The translations under genes and the position numbers were made by a program. From NCBI RefSeq assembly GCF_043195135.1, contig NZ_JBAFWP010000006.1: DNA of 64,000 nucleotides. The stretch is one strand, 5' to 3'. The notes under the pieces were generated by a model that saw only the letters and a program-made list of their open reading frames with translations, did not search any database and had not been told where the DNA came from. Within the stretch, counting starts at the first letter, position 1. Every line of letters starts with the position of its first letter. Positions 1 through 7,804 of this stretch are shown here, one piece after another. Origin of the DNA: NCEH01 sp043195135 (lineage in GTDB: Bacteria > Pseudomonadota > Alphaproteobacteria > Rhizobiales > Xanthobacteraceae).

Positions 1-204
1 CGGCGCAGCCGGGGTCGCGCTCGCCGGCGCGGCGTCGCCCGGACCGAAGACGCGGCGCTTCACCTTCTCCACCACAACCGCCTTGGAGCGGCCATGGCTG
101 AAGCTCTGGCGCACGGTGCCCTGCTCCACGGGTCGCTTGAGGGTCAGCGTCTTGCCGGTGGCAGGGTGGAGCGTCTTGTCGCCGGGTGTCTTAGTGTCGT
201 TCAT
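1..204 (-). CDS. infB: Translation initiation factor IF-2, N-terminal end (partial)
   Basis: Only the first 68 codons lie in the window; the gene runs off the left edge. The protein begins MNDTKTPGDKTLHP and continues through a conserved stretch ending QSFSHGRSKAVVVEKVKRR, the usual amino end of alphaproteobacterial IF-2, before the Pro/Ala-rich linker. IF-2 is the GTPase that places initiator tRNA on the 30S subunit; its G domain is outside the window. The ATG (204-202) overlaps the upstream TGA as ATGA, so translation is probably coupled to the preceding ylxR-type gene in the rimP-nusA-ylxR-infB operon. Confidence 0.93.
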   Translation of the reverse strand, partial: MNDTKTPGDKTLHPATGKTLTLKRPVEQGTVRQSFSHGRSKAVVVEKVKRRVFGPGDAAPASATPAAP

Positions 205-920
205 TCCGTATCCGTTCCTGGCATCCGGTCGAGCGTCAGGCCATGCCCGTCCGGTGCGCGGGCGGATGTTCCCATCCGCCAGCGCTCGAGCTTTCGGCAG
301 CGCGCGAGAAATCCCGCGGTCGTCGGATGCGCGAGCAGCGCAGCGTGTACCACATTTGACCGCCCGAGCGCCAAGTCCAATTCGAGGCCCGATAAACAGT
401 CGACGATGGCCACCGGGCTCATGCCGGCAGCTTCTCTCTGACGGGCGATGCCGTCGAGTTTGCGTTTCCCGTCCGGGCGGCCGTCGGCGGCATGCAGCAG
501 CACGCTCACCGGGTCCGCATGGAGGGCGGCATCCACCTTGGTGGTGCCGGTGATGACGCGGCCCGCTTTGTTCGCCATGGACAGGGCGCTGCGGACTTCG
601 GTCAGGATCAGGGATTCGATGAGGTCGGGCAAATCCGGGGCGATGGTGCCCTTGCCCTTGAACGCGCGGCCGAACGCCTTGCGCTTCAACGCCTCGGCGA
701 GCGCGGCGCGGGTCGCGGTGACCCAGGCGCCCCGGCCGGGCAGCTTAGCGGCGAGATCCGGGACGATGGTGCCGTCCGGCCCCACCACGAAGCGGATCAT
801 CTGCGCAACCGGCGTGACGGCGCGCGTCGCGAGGCACAGACGCGCCAGCGGCGCACGCGCGGACACAAGCCCGCGCGGCCCCCCATCGGTCTCTTCCTCG
901 ATCAAGCTCGCTGCCAGCAC
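201..920 (-). CDS. YlxR/DUF448 family RNA-binding protein
   Basis: A 239-residue protein starting at GTG (920) with a GGAG Shine-Dalgarno in front. The first 90 residues are the YlxR (DUF448) fold, seen as RLCLATRAV, MIRFVVGPDG and LPGRGAWVTATR. The middle (about residues 100-200) looks like the L7Ae-type RNA-binding extension common in alphaproteobacterial versions (GRVITGTTKVDAAL). The family sits between nusA and infB in many bacteria and is thought to bind RNA; its exact role here is not shown by sequence. It follows nusA by 21 bases and overlaps infB by 4. Confidence 0.88.
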   Translation of the reverse strand: MLAASLIEEETDGGPRGLVSARAPLARLCLATRAVTPVAQMIRFVVGPDGTIVPDLAAKLPGRGAWVTATRAALAEALKRKAFGRAFKGKGTIAPDLPDLIESLILTEVRSALSMANKAGRVITGTTKVDAALHADPVSVLLHAADGRPDGKRKLDGIARQREAAGMSPVAIVDCLSGLELDLALGRSNVVHAALLAHPTTAGFLARCRKLERWRMGTSARAPDGHGLTLDRMPGTDTE

Positions 921-941
921 GCCGGGTCATCTCCACTTCTC

Positions 942-2555
942 TCAGGTCTGGGCTTCGTCGGACGGGTCCTCGTCATCCGCGCCGTCGGCGGGGGTGTCGA
1001 GATCGTCCTGCGAAATCCAGCCGGCCACGACTCGGGCCTGCATGATGATGTGTTCCGCGTCCTCGCGGCTCAGCTCGAAGCCGTCGAGCGCGCCGGGGAA
1101 GCGGGTGGTCTCGCCGTCCTTGCGCTCGGACCAGCCGGTCAGGTCGTCGGTGGCGCAGCCGGCCAGGTCTTCCACGGTCTTGATGTCGTGCTTGCCGAAC
1201 GCCACCAGCATCTTGGACGTGACGCCGGGCACCGTGGCGAGCGCGTCTTCCACGCCGAGTTCCTTGCGCTCGTTGTCGAGCGCCTCTTCCACGTCCGCGA
1301 GATGCTTCAGGGCACGCGCCTGCAATTCGCCGGCGGTCTCCTCGTCGAAGCCCTCGATGGAGGCGAGTTCGGAAATCGGCACATAGGCGATTTCCTCGAC
1401 GCTCGCGAAGCCTTCGGAGGCGAGCAACTGGCCCATCATCTCGTCGAGATCGAGCGCTTCCGCGAACATGGTGGTGCGCTCGGCGAATTCCTTCTGGCGC
1501 CGCTCGCTCTCTTCCTGCTCGGTCATGATATCGATGTCCCAGCCGGTGAGCTGGGAGGCGAGGCGCACATTCTGCCCGCGCCGGCCGATGGCCAGCGAAA
1601 GCTGCGCGTCCGGCACCACGACTTCGATGCGCTCGCGATCCTCGTCCAGCACCACCTTGACCACTTCGGCCGGGGCGAGCGCATTGACGATGAAGGTGGC
1701 GATGTCCGGGTTCCAGGGGATGATGTCGATCTTCTCGCCCTGCAGCTCGTTCACCACCGCCTGCACGCGCGAGCCGCGCATGCCGACGCAGGCGCCGACC
1801 GGGTCCACCGACTGGTCGCGCGAGATCACCGCGATCTTGGCGCGCGAGCCGGGGTCGCGGGCGACCGCCTTGATCTCGACGATGCCGTCGTAGATTTCCG
1901 GCACTTCCTGGGCGAACAGCTTGGCCATGAACTGGGGATGGGTGCGCGAGAGGAAAATTTGCGGCCCGCGCGGCTCGCGCCGCACGTCGTAGATATAGGC
2001 GCGCACGCGGTCGCCGGTCTTCACCACTTCGCGCGGCAGCAGTTCGTCGCGCCGCAGGATGGCTTCGCCGCGGCCGAGATCGACCACCACATTGCCGTAT
2101 TCCACCCGCTTCACGAGGCCGTTGGAAACCTCGCCGATACGGTCCTTGTATTCGTCATACTGGCGGTCGCGCTCGGCCTCGCGCACCTTCTGCACGATCA
2201 CCTGCTTGGCGCTCTGCGCGGCGATGCGGCCGAAATCGAACGGCGGCAGGGTATCGGCGATGGTGTCGCCGACCTGGGCGGCGGGATTGTGCCGGCGCGC
2301 GCCTTCGAGCGTGATCTCGGTGGCGAAATTCTCCACCTCGTCCACCACCAGCAGATGGCGGGCGAGCCGCAATTCGCCGGTCTTGGGATTGATGTCGGCG
2401 TGGATGTCCGTCTCCTGGCCGTAGCGCGAGCGCGCGGCCTTGGCGATGGCGTCTTCCATGGCGGCGATGACGATGCTGCGATCGATCGTCTTCTCGCGGG
2501 CGACCGCTTCGGCGATCTGCAGCAGCTCGAGCCGGTTTGCGCTGACGGCAACCAT
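942..2555 (-). CDS. nusA: Transcription termination/antitermination protein NusA
   Basis: A 537-residue NusA. In order it has the N-terminal RNA-polymerase-binding domain (about 1-130, with MEDAIAKAARSRYG), an S1 domain (about 140-205, NGLVKRVEYGNVVVDLG), two KH domains (about 235-350, with RGSRVQAVVNELQGEKIDI and SLAIGRRGQNVRLA), then two helix-hairpin acidic repeats at the C-terminus and an acidic tail. NusA binds RNA polymerase and nascent RNA and affects pausing, termination and rRNA antitermination. The start ATG overlaps the rimP stop by one base (TGATG), showing translational coupling. Confidence 0.97.
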   Translation of the reverse strand: MVAVSANRLELLQIAEAVAREKTIDRSIVIAAMEDAIAKAARSRYGQETDIHADINPKTGELRLARHLLVVDEVENFATEITLEGARRHNPAAQVGDTIADTLPPFDFGRIAAQSAKQVIVQKVREAERDRQYDEYKDRIGEVSNGLVKRVEYGNVVVDLGRGEAILRRDELLPREVVKTGDRVRAYIYDVRREPRGPQIFLSRTHPQFMAKLFAQEVPEIYDGIVEIKAVARDPGSRAKIAVISRDQSVDPVGACVGMRGSRVQAVVNELQGEKIDIIPWNPDIATFIVNALAPAEVVKVVLDEDRERIEVVVPDAQLSLAIGRRGQNVRLASQLTGWDIDIMTEQEESERRQKEFAERTTMFAEALDLDEMMGQLLASEGFASVEEIAYVPISELASIEGFDEETAGELQARALKHLADVEEALDNERKELGVEDALATVPGVTSKMLVAFGKHDIKTVEDLAGCATDDLTGWSERKDGETTRFPGALDGFELSREDAEHIIMQARVVAGWISQDDLDTPADGADDEDPSDEAQT

Positions 2556-3358
2556 CAGTGCGTCTCCTTCGCTTTGGCATTGCCGCCCTTCGCCTTGCGG
2601 GCGGACGGCTTCGATTGGGACTTGTCGGCCTTGGGCTTCGCGAGCTTGCGCGGCTGCAAGGGTTTCGCCGGCTTGGATTTCGCCGGATTGACGGGGGCGG
2701 CGGGCGCCTCCGCGGCCTCGTCGGCGAGATCGTCGAGCGCGCTGTCGGCCAAGTCCTCGTCCGCATCTTCCATCGCGCGGCCGGCGGCTTTCGCCCGGCG
2801 CAGCGCCTCGGTGATGAGGTCGTCGGTGAGGATCAGCCGCGCATCGCCGATATCGGCGACCGGCAGGCGCGAGACCGGATCTTCACCGGCCGGCGCATCG
2901 GGACGGCGCACCAAAGCCAGGCCGCCCTCGGTGCCGAGCAGGATGCCGCGGAAGCGCTTGCGGCCCTCCAGCGGCACGGCCATTTCCACCTTCACCTCAT
3001 GGCCCGACCAGCGGTCGAAATCGGTGAGGCGCACCAAGGGCCGGTCGATGCCGGGGGAGGAAATTTCCAGGCGATAGGCGGAAGCGATGGGGTCTTCCAC
3101 GTCGAGCACGGGGGAGATGGCGCGGGAGACGGCTTCGCAATCGTCGATGGTCATGGAGCCGTCGGGCCGCTCGGCCATGATCTGCAGCGTGCCGCCGTCG
3201 CGGGCCGTGTGCTTCACGCGCACCAGCCGCATGCCGAGGCCGGTGAGCACGGGACCGACGATGCCGGCGACGCGCGCGGCCACACCCGTCTCAATGATGA
3301 GGCGGGGCTCGTTCAGGTCTGCGGTGTCCACACCGTGGGTCGCTTGCGTATCGGTCAT
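2555..3358 (-). CDS. rimP: Ribosome maturation factor RimP
   Basis: A 267-residue RimP, first gene of the rimP-nusA-ylxR-infB operon. The N-terminal alpha/beta domain carries LRVEI-type features (GMRLVRVKH, LQIMAERPDGSMTIDDCEAVSRAISPVLD), followed by the conserved YRLEISSPGIDRPL and the Sm-like C-terminal domain. RimP helps mature the 30S subunit. The protein is longer than the usual 150-200 residues because of a Lys/Ala/Pro-rich tail from about residue 190, a common alphaproteobacterial extension that is probably disordered. A promoter candidate lies about 310 bases upstream. Confidence 0.95.
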   Translation of the reverse strand: MTDTQATHGVDTADLNEPRLIIETGVAARVAGIVGPVLTGLGMRLVRVKHTARDGGTLQIMAERPDGSMTIDDCEAVSRAISPVLDVEDPIASAYRLEISSPGIDRPLVRLTDFDRWSGHEVKVEMAVPLEGRKRFRGILLGTEGGLALVRRPDAPAGEDPVSRLPVADIGDARLILTDDLITEALRRAKAAGRAMEDADEDLADSALDDLADEAAEAPAAPVNPAKSKPAKPLQPRKLAKPKADKSQSKPSARKAKGGNAKAKETH

Positions 3359-3670
3359 GTCCCTCGGGGACGTCTTTCTTTTCCTGTGGCGCGGATGCGC
3401 CGAATTTTTACCGGCGCGTGTGCGCCGTCTTGTCGTGCGGCGCGTGGGCGCCGAACCTTGGCCTTTTCGCCGCCTTCACCCCGCACCCGTCCCGCCCGAG
3501 GGGGCGGCGACGCGGACCGGATCGAAGGGTTTCGAAAACGCAAGCGTGCGGGCCTTCTGCGCCCCGCGGACGATCGCGTAAACGAAAATCGAGCGGGTCC
3601 CGGCCGGGGCCCACTCTCATCACCTTCGACGACGATGGCTCTGAGGTATCCCCGTTTGGGGGACAGCGCT
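3359..3670 (-). other. Long rimP 5' leader, no gene recognised
   Basis: About 310 bases of GC-rich DNA between the proposed promoter (3671-3698) and the rimP ATG. Read on the minus strand it has several short GC inverted repeats around 3410-3480. The minus-strand open frames here are arginine/proline-rich and look like composition artefacts. No known riboswitch or leader RNA was recognised. Confidence 0.4.
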
Positions 3671-3698
3671 AATATAGACGGAACGGCGGGGGATGCAA
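3671..3698 (-). promoter_or_regulatory. Candidate sigma-70 promoter for the rimP-nusA-infB operon
   Basis: On the minus strand, TTGCAT (3698-3693) and TATATT (3676-3671) are separated by 16 bases, a close match to housekeeping -35/-10 elements. This AT-rich patch stands out in otherwise GC-rich DNA. It points toward rimP with a leader of about 300 bases. Not experimentally shown. Confidence 0.6.
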
Positions 3699-3742
3699 GG
3701 GCGGGGGATGGGTGGGGGATGGGCGGGGGATGGGCGGGGGAA
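3699..3742. repeat. Four tandem copies of an 11-bp G-rich unit
   Basis: Four contiguous copies of GGG(C/T)GGGGGA(T/A), giving eight G-runs of three or more on the plus strand. The array directly abuts the proposed -35 of the rimP promoter. G-quadruplex formation is possible but inferred. Confidence 0.85.
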
Positions 3743-3796
3743 GACACCTCCCTATAGGGGGCCGGCCACTATGGCGACTACCCGAATTGATCCCAT

Positions 3797-3815
3797 AAAA
3801 AACTCAATATTGAGT
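3797..3815 (-). terminator. Possible intrinsic terminator after the deaminase gene
   Basis: A perfect 14-bp palindrome ACTCAATATTGAGT (3802-3815) is followed on the minus strand by a run of T residues (3801-3797). It lies 41 bases beyond the deaminase stop codon. The stem is short and AT-rich, so termination would be modest. Confidence 0.5.
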
Positions 3816-3855
3816 ACACAAAATGGAAAAATATAAAAATCGAATTTTTCAAAAT

Positions 3856-5374
3856 CTATCCGGCGTTTATTTCATCAAGCTTTTCTATAAACGATCGATC
3901 TCCGAACTGCTCTATCACCAACTTTTCCAATTCTCCGTATACCGGTATTTTTATATCTATAAATGGTTTTCTTTCATCGTCAATAAACGCCTGAAATTGA
4001 CCATCATCGCTTTTTCTTTTTGATCGCTCAAATATTTCTCTATATCTCCTCGGCGAAACTCCGTAAAAGTGCTCAAAAGATACAGCCGGATATTTGCTAT
4101 ACTGCCCTCTATCATTGTTTTCAATTTGAATTGAATCTGAGTGAAGATCAGAGGCAAGGCTTTTTGGATATGGTTCTAGAAATATTACTTTGCTTAATCC
4201 GGCAGAAACAATATGTTTCGCGCACATATGACAGGGAAACGTCGTTGAGAAAAGAGTACCAGACTTAACAGAGCGCCCTGTTCTAGCCGCGTCACAAATA
4301 GCCGACATTTCCGCGTGAGTAATACGACCGTACTCAAGCGCATCCATAATCTGCGCTTCTTTGATATTATTATTTTTTAATATATCATTAACGTATTCAT
4401 CTGGGATAAATCGTCCGAGAAGATCGAATGTTATTTCTTTTTTTTCGCCGCTCATTACTATCAGATCCGTGCATATACTCTCGATCATCAAATGGATCAT
4501 CGCACCAATACGTTCCTCCCGTTGCCTTAGGCACTTCATTGGAACCGAGTGAAATAATTTCGCGTTCCTGCGAAAATATCGCGGCACCCACCTGCCTAGA
4601 TAAATCCAGAGACCGTAAAGCTGCGGCCTTAGCAAGGAACATCCCATATTCGATATGCGTAGGCGAGATCGAATTTGAAGAGAAAACTAAATCGCAAAAC
4701 CTACTTATCTGCTCGTTGATAGACACAGGAGCGTCATGGCTAACAATTAAATCCGCATCATGAAATATTTTCGCCACGCGTTGGCCATGCGAATGATCGG
4801 ATTCATCCTCATCTTTCTGAATTAACGCCTCTGCATCGGATCTAAATTTACTCGTCCCAACAACATTCTGACTTTTCGCAAACAGTCTTGACAAATGGTC
4901 AACCCTTGCACCCTTACGGGAATAAACTGAAATTTGAAAAAATAATCGGCCATAAATACTTCTCAATAAATCAATTTCTTCCTTCCTTTTAAACTGATGG
5001 ATGAGGAATGCTGTTTTTTCAAAAGGTGTTGAATTGGTTATATCTGCAAACCTAATTCGCTTTTGAACTATTTGCCTTATGGACGACACTCCTAATATTG
5101 CATCGTCATCAAAATGAGAACGCAATTGATTACCATACGAAATATAGGAATAGTATCTTTTATCTAGTGGACTTCTAGATAATTCTACTTTTGGGATGAT
5201 GTAATTTTTCAATGCCGGAAATACGTCTGTGGCCTTTATCTCAACGACTTGATAACCTGTTTCAGCTAGTTTTTCTCTGAAATCCGCCAAAACTGAGTTC
5301 AAATCCGCGCCGATCGGTGCAACGAAACCAAAAAAAAGTTCCGGAAATTTAATTCGTTGGACCGTGGTTCGCAT
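3856..5374 (-). pseudogene. Anti-phage dCTP deaminase-like gene (AvcD/DcdV type), frameshifted
   Basis: Two overlapping minus-strand frames together make one protein. The first (from ATG 5374) carries an N-terminal nucleotide-binding-like domain (FFGFVAPIGADLNSV near residue 15; no canonical Walker A GKS/T) and the start of a deaminase domain (SLDLSRQVGAAI, SNEVPKATGGTYW, residues 255-290). The second carries the zinc/catalytic motifs HAE (353-355) and PCxxC (C381, C384), followed by the LEPYPKSLASDLHSDSI stretch. They meet at an A8 run (minus strand; T8 at 4438-4445). One fewer A gives a continuous 505-residue product. This order matches AvcD/DcdV anti-phage deaminases, which destroy dCTP/dCMP pools on infection. 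The gene sits in an AT-rich island foreign to its surroundings. It may be a pseudogene, a sequencing error, or made by slippage on the A run. Confidence 0.8.
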
Positions 5375-5431
5375 GGATTCACCGCGACTCAGGAGTGTGA
5401 TACGAGTTTAACGCTTCGGCAGGAGGATGGA

Positions 5432-5611
5432 ATGCGCGGATTGATTCCAAAACGGAAAACCCGTGAAGAACTCGAAGACGCAAACCGCAAGCTGCTCGCA
5501 AAACACGAAGCACTTCTGCGTGCTTGGAAAACAGCGTCCACTCAACGCAATGAGGCTACAGAGCGCCAAGATATCGCTGGCACGACCGGGCATTTGCAGC
5601 CCACAGCTTAA
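5432..5611 (+). CDS. Small hypothetical protein, divergent from the deaminase
   Basis: A 59-codon ORF starting at ATG 5432, with a perfect AGGAGG Shine-Dalgarno at 5421-5426. The product (MRGLIPKRKTREELEDANRK and onward) is highly charged and mostly predicted helix, with a heptad-like pattern that could form a short coiled coil. I do not recognise a family. It lies between the deaminase start (57 bases away, opposite strand) and the trmB terminator, within the same AT-rich island. The strong ribosome binding site is the main reason to believe it is translated. A link to the deaminase is inferred only from position. Confidence 0.5.
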   Translation: MRGLIPKRKTREELEDANRKLLAKHEALLRAWKTASTQRNEATERQDIAGTTGHLQPTA

Positions 5612-5615
5612 TTGC

Positions 5616-5637
5616 AAAAGTGAGGCTTAAGCCTCAC
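5616..5637 (-). terminator. Intrinsic terminator of trmB
   Basis: GTGAGGC-TTAA-GCCTCAC forms a perfect 7-bp stem with a 4-base loop (5620-5637), followed on the minus strand by TTTT (5619-5616). The trmB stop codon is inside the stem. It marks the right edge of the AT-rich island. Confidence 0.8.
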
Positions 5638-6329
5638 CCCCTTACAAACTCCAGATACGTCGGCACGCGCCCTTCCCGCAGGGCCTTGGCCTCGTAGCGG
5701 GTGCCGGGCCAGCCGGCATAGGGCAGGCGCCAATCGTCCGCCGTGCGGGCGGGCCAGGTGAAGGCGCCGTGGGCGCGGATCTCGCGCAGGGTCCAGTCCA
5801 CATAATCCGGCACGTCGCTGGCGAAGCGGAAGGTGCCGCCGGGCGGGAGCGCGCGGGCCAGCAGGTCCAGATTGTCGGCGCGCACGAAGCGGCGCTTCCA
5901 GTGGCGGCGCTTGGGCCAGGGATCAGGATAGAGCAGGCTCGCGCCGGCGAGCGATCCTTCCGGAAGGCGCGCCAGCAGCAGCGCCGCATCGCGGTCGAAC
6001 AGGCGCACATTCTCGCGCGGCACCGCCTCCAGCGCCGTCACCGCCTTCACCATGCCGTTGAGAAAGGGCTCGACGCCGATGAAGCCGGTGCGCGGCGCCT
6101 CCGCCGCCCGGGCCAGCAGATGCTCGCCGCCGCCGAAGCCGATCTCCAGCCGCACCTCATCCACCGCGCTCGCGAACAGATGGCGCAGGGACATATCGGG
6201 GGCGATGGTATCGAGGTCGATCAGATAGCGCGGAAGAACATCGCGCAAAGCCGCCACCTGGTTGGGCCGCAGCGGCTTGCCCACCCGCCTCCCGTAGAAG
6301 GCGCCCTTCTCGTCATAATCGGCAATCAT
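5634..6329 (-). CDS. trmB: tRNA (guanine-N7-)-methyltransferase TrmB
   Basis: A 231-residue class I SAM methyltransferase that makes m7G46 in tRNA. Recognisable parts are the N-terminal FYGRRVGKPLRPNQ, the SAM-binding LEIGFGGGEHLLARA, GVEPFLNGMVKAV, and LLYPDPWPKRRHWKRRFV, the diagnostic PDPWPKxRH box, with the C-terminal GTRYEAKALREGRVPTYLEF. I chose ATG 6329 (MIADYDEKGAFYG); an in-frame GTG at 6356 would add nine residues, but neither has a good ribosome binding site. It follows metK on the same strand with a gap of about 200 bases. Confidence 0.93.
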   Translation of the reverse strand: MIADYDEKGAFYGRRVGKPLRPNQVAALRDVLPRYLIDLDTIAPDMSLRHLFASAVDEVRLEIGFGGGEHLLARAAEAPRTGFIGVEPFLNGMVKAVTALEAVPRENVRLFDRDAALLLARLPEGSLAGASLLYPDPWPKRRHWKRRFVRADNLDLLARALPPGGTFRFASDVPDYVDWTLREIRAHGAFTWPARTADDWRLPYAGWPGTRYEAKALREGRVPTYLEFVRG

Positions 6330-6508
6330 GGGTCTTCGTTCTGAAACCGGCGGCACGCGGCAGGATTTTACCGCCCCGCCGAAATTCGGGAAAAAACATT
6401 CGCCGAAAGGACGCGGAAAAGCCCCGAAAGCCTTACGGAGAAGTGCCGAAACGTGCCGAAAAAACGCGTTCGGCAGGCGGGAATGGCTCCCCGCCTGCCG
6501 ACCGAAAA

Positions 6509-6524
6509 TGTTTCACGTGAAACC
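6509..6524. promoter_or_regulatory. parS-like site next to metK (15/16 match)
   Basis: TGTTTCACGTGAAACC differs from the perfect parS palindrome only at the last base. It is directly adjacent to the metK stop codon, about 50 kb from parAB. The sequence is seen; ParB binding is inferred. Confidence 0.6.
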
Positions 6525-7715
6525 TCAGAGCGCGGACTTCAGCGCATCCACAAGGTCCGTCCGCTCCCAGGAGAAGCCGCCGTCGGCATCCGGCGTCCGG
6601 CCGAAATGGCCATAGGCGGAGGTGCGGGCATAGATCGGCTTGTTGAGCCCGAGATGCTCGCGAATGCCGCGCGGGCGCAGGTTCACCACCTCGCGCAAGA
6701 TCTTCTCCAGCTTGGCTTCTTCCACCTGGCCGGTGCCGTGCAGGTCCACATAGACCGCCAGCGGATCGGACACGCCGATGGCATAGGCGAGCTGGATGGT
6801 CGCGCGGTCGGCAAGGCCGGCGGCAACCACGTTCTTGGCCAGATAGCGCGCGGCATAGGCAGCCGACCGGTCCACCTTGGTGGGATCCTTGCCGGAGAAG
6901 GCGCCGCCGCCATGGGGCGCCGCTCCACCGTAGGTGTCCACGATGATCTTGCGCCCGGTGAGGCCGCAATCGCCATCGGGCCCGCCGATCACGAACTTGC
7001 CGGTCGGGTTCACGTGCCACACCGTCTCGGGGGAAATCCACCCGTCCGGCAAGGCCTTGGTGATGTAGGGCTCAACCAGCGAGCGCACGTCGTGGGAGGT
7101 GAGGTGCTCGTCCAGATGCTGGGTGGACAGCACGATCTGCGTCACGCCGACCGGCTTGCCATTCTCATACTGCACGGTGACCTGGCTCTTGGCGTCCGGG
7201 CCGAGGGCGCGGGTCTCGCCGGAGCGGCGGGCTTCCGAGAGCGTCTTCAGGATCTTATGGGCGTAGAAGATGGGAGCCGGCATCAGCTCGGGCGTCTCGC
7301 GCACGGCATAGCCGAACATGATGCCCTGGTCGCCCGCGCCTTCATCCTTGTTGCCGTCGATGTCGACGCCCTGGGCGATGTCGGCGGACTGCGCATGCAG
7401 CACCACTTCGATATCGGCATTCTCCCAATGGAAGCCGGCCTGCTCGTAGCCGATGTCCTTGATGGCAAGGCGGGCCTTGTGGGCGATCAGGTCCTTGGTG
7501 ATGGTCGAGGGGCCGCGGGTTTCGCCGGCGATCACGACCTTGTTGGTGGTCGCGAGCGTCTCGGCCGCCACGCGCACCTGGGAGGGATCGAAGCCCTGCT
7601 CTTCCGACACGCGGAAGAAGGTATCGACCACCTCGTCGGAGATGCGGTCGCACACCTTGTCGGGATGGCCCTCGGACACGGACTCACTGGTGAACAAATA
7701 GGATTGACGCGACAT
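6525..7715 (-). CDS. metK: S-adenosylmethionine synthetase
   Basis: A 396-residue MetK, which makes S-adenosylmethionine from methionine and ATP in the cytosol. It shows the ATP-binding GHPDKVCDRISDEV near the N-terminus, the GDQGIMFGYA hexapeptide region, and the conserved GGPDGDCGLTGRKIIVDTYGG and GGGAFSGKDPTKVDRSAAY. Start is ATG 7715 (MSRQSYLFTSESV), preceded by a GAGAGGAAG Shine-Dalgarno; the frame is open upstream but that part is not conserved. No SAM riboswitch was recognised in the 90-base leader. Confidence 0.97.
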   Translation of the reverse strand: MSRQSYLFTSESVSEGHPDKVCDRISDEVVDTFFRVSEEQGFDPSQVRVAAETLATTNKVVIAGETRGPSTITKDLIAHKARLAIKDIGYEQAGFHWENADIEVVLHAQSADIAQGVDIDGNKDEGAGDQGIMFGYAVRETPELMPAPIFYAHKILKTLSEARRSGETRALGPDAKSQVTVQYENGKPVGVTQIVLSTQHLDEHLTSHDVRSLVEPYITKALPDGWISPETVWHVNPTGKFVIGGPDGDCGLTGRKIIVDTYGGAAPHGGGAFSGKDPTKVDRSAAYAARYLAKNVVAAGLADRATIQLAYAIGVSDPLAVYVDLHGTGQVEEAKLEKILREVVNLRPRGIREHLGLNKPIYARTSAYGHFGRTPDADGGFSWERTDLVDALKSAL

Positions 7716-7766
7716 CTGCTTCCTCTCGCCCACCGACGGAGCTCGCGGTCCTTGTGTCAAAGGCCT

Positions 7767-7790
7767 GCGAGCCGGTCAAGACCGGCTCGC
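7767..7790 (-). terminator. Strong hairpin between the PhrR-like gene and metK
   Basis: GCGAGCCGGT and ACCGGCTCGC form a perfect 10-bp stem with a 4-base loop. It lies 15 bases after the regulator stop. The tract that follows on the minus strand is weak in T, so it may be an attenuator or RNA-stabilising element rather than a full terminator. Confidence 0.45.
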
Positions 7791-7804
7791 GGGACTATTT
7801 GGAT

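Noticed and set aside
492..3077. An 861-codon plus-strand open frame opposite nusA and rimP
   Set aside because: A GC-driven shadow of the nusA-rimP operon.
7716..7804. A SAM-sensing riboswitch before metK
   Set aside because: Only a simple 10-bp hairpin is seen; no SAM-II or SAM/SAH pattern was recognised in the short leader.
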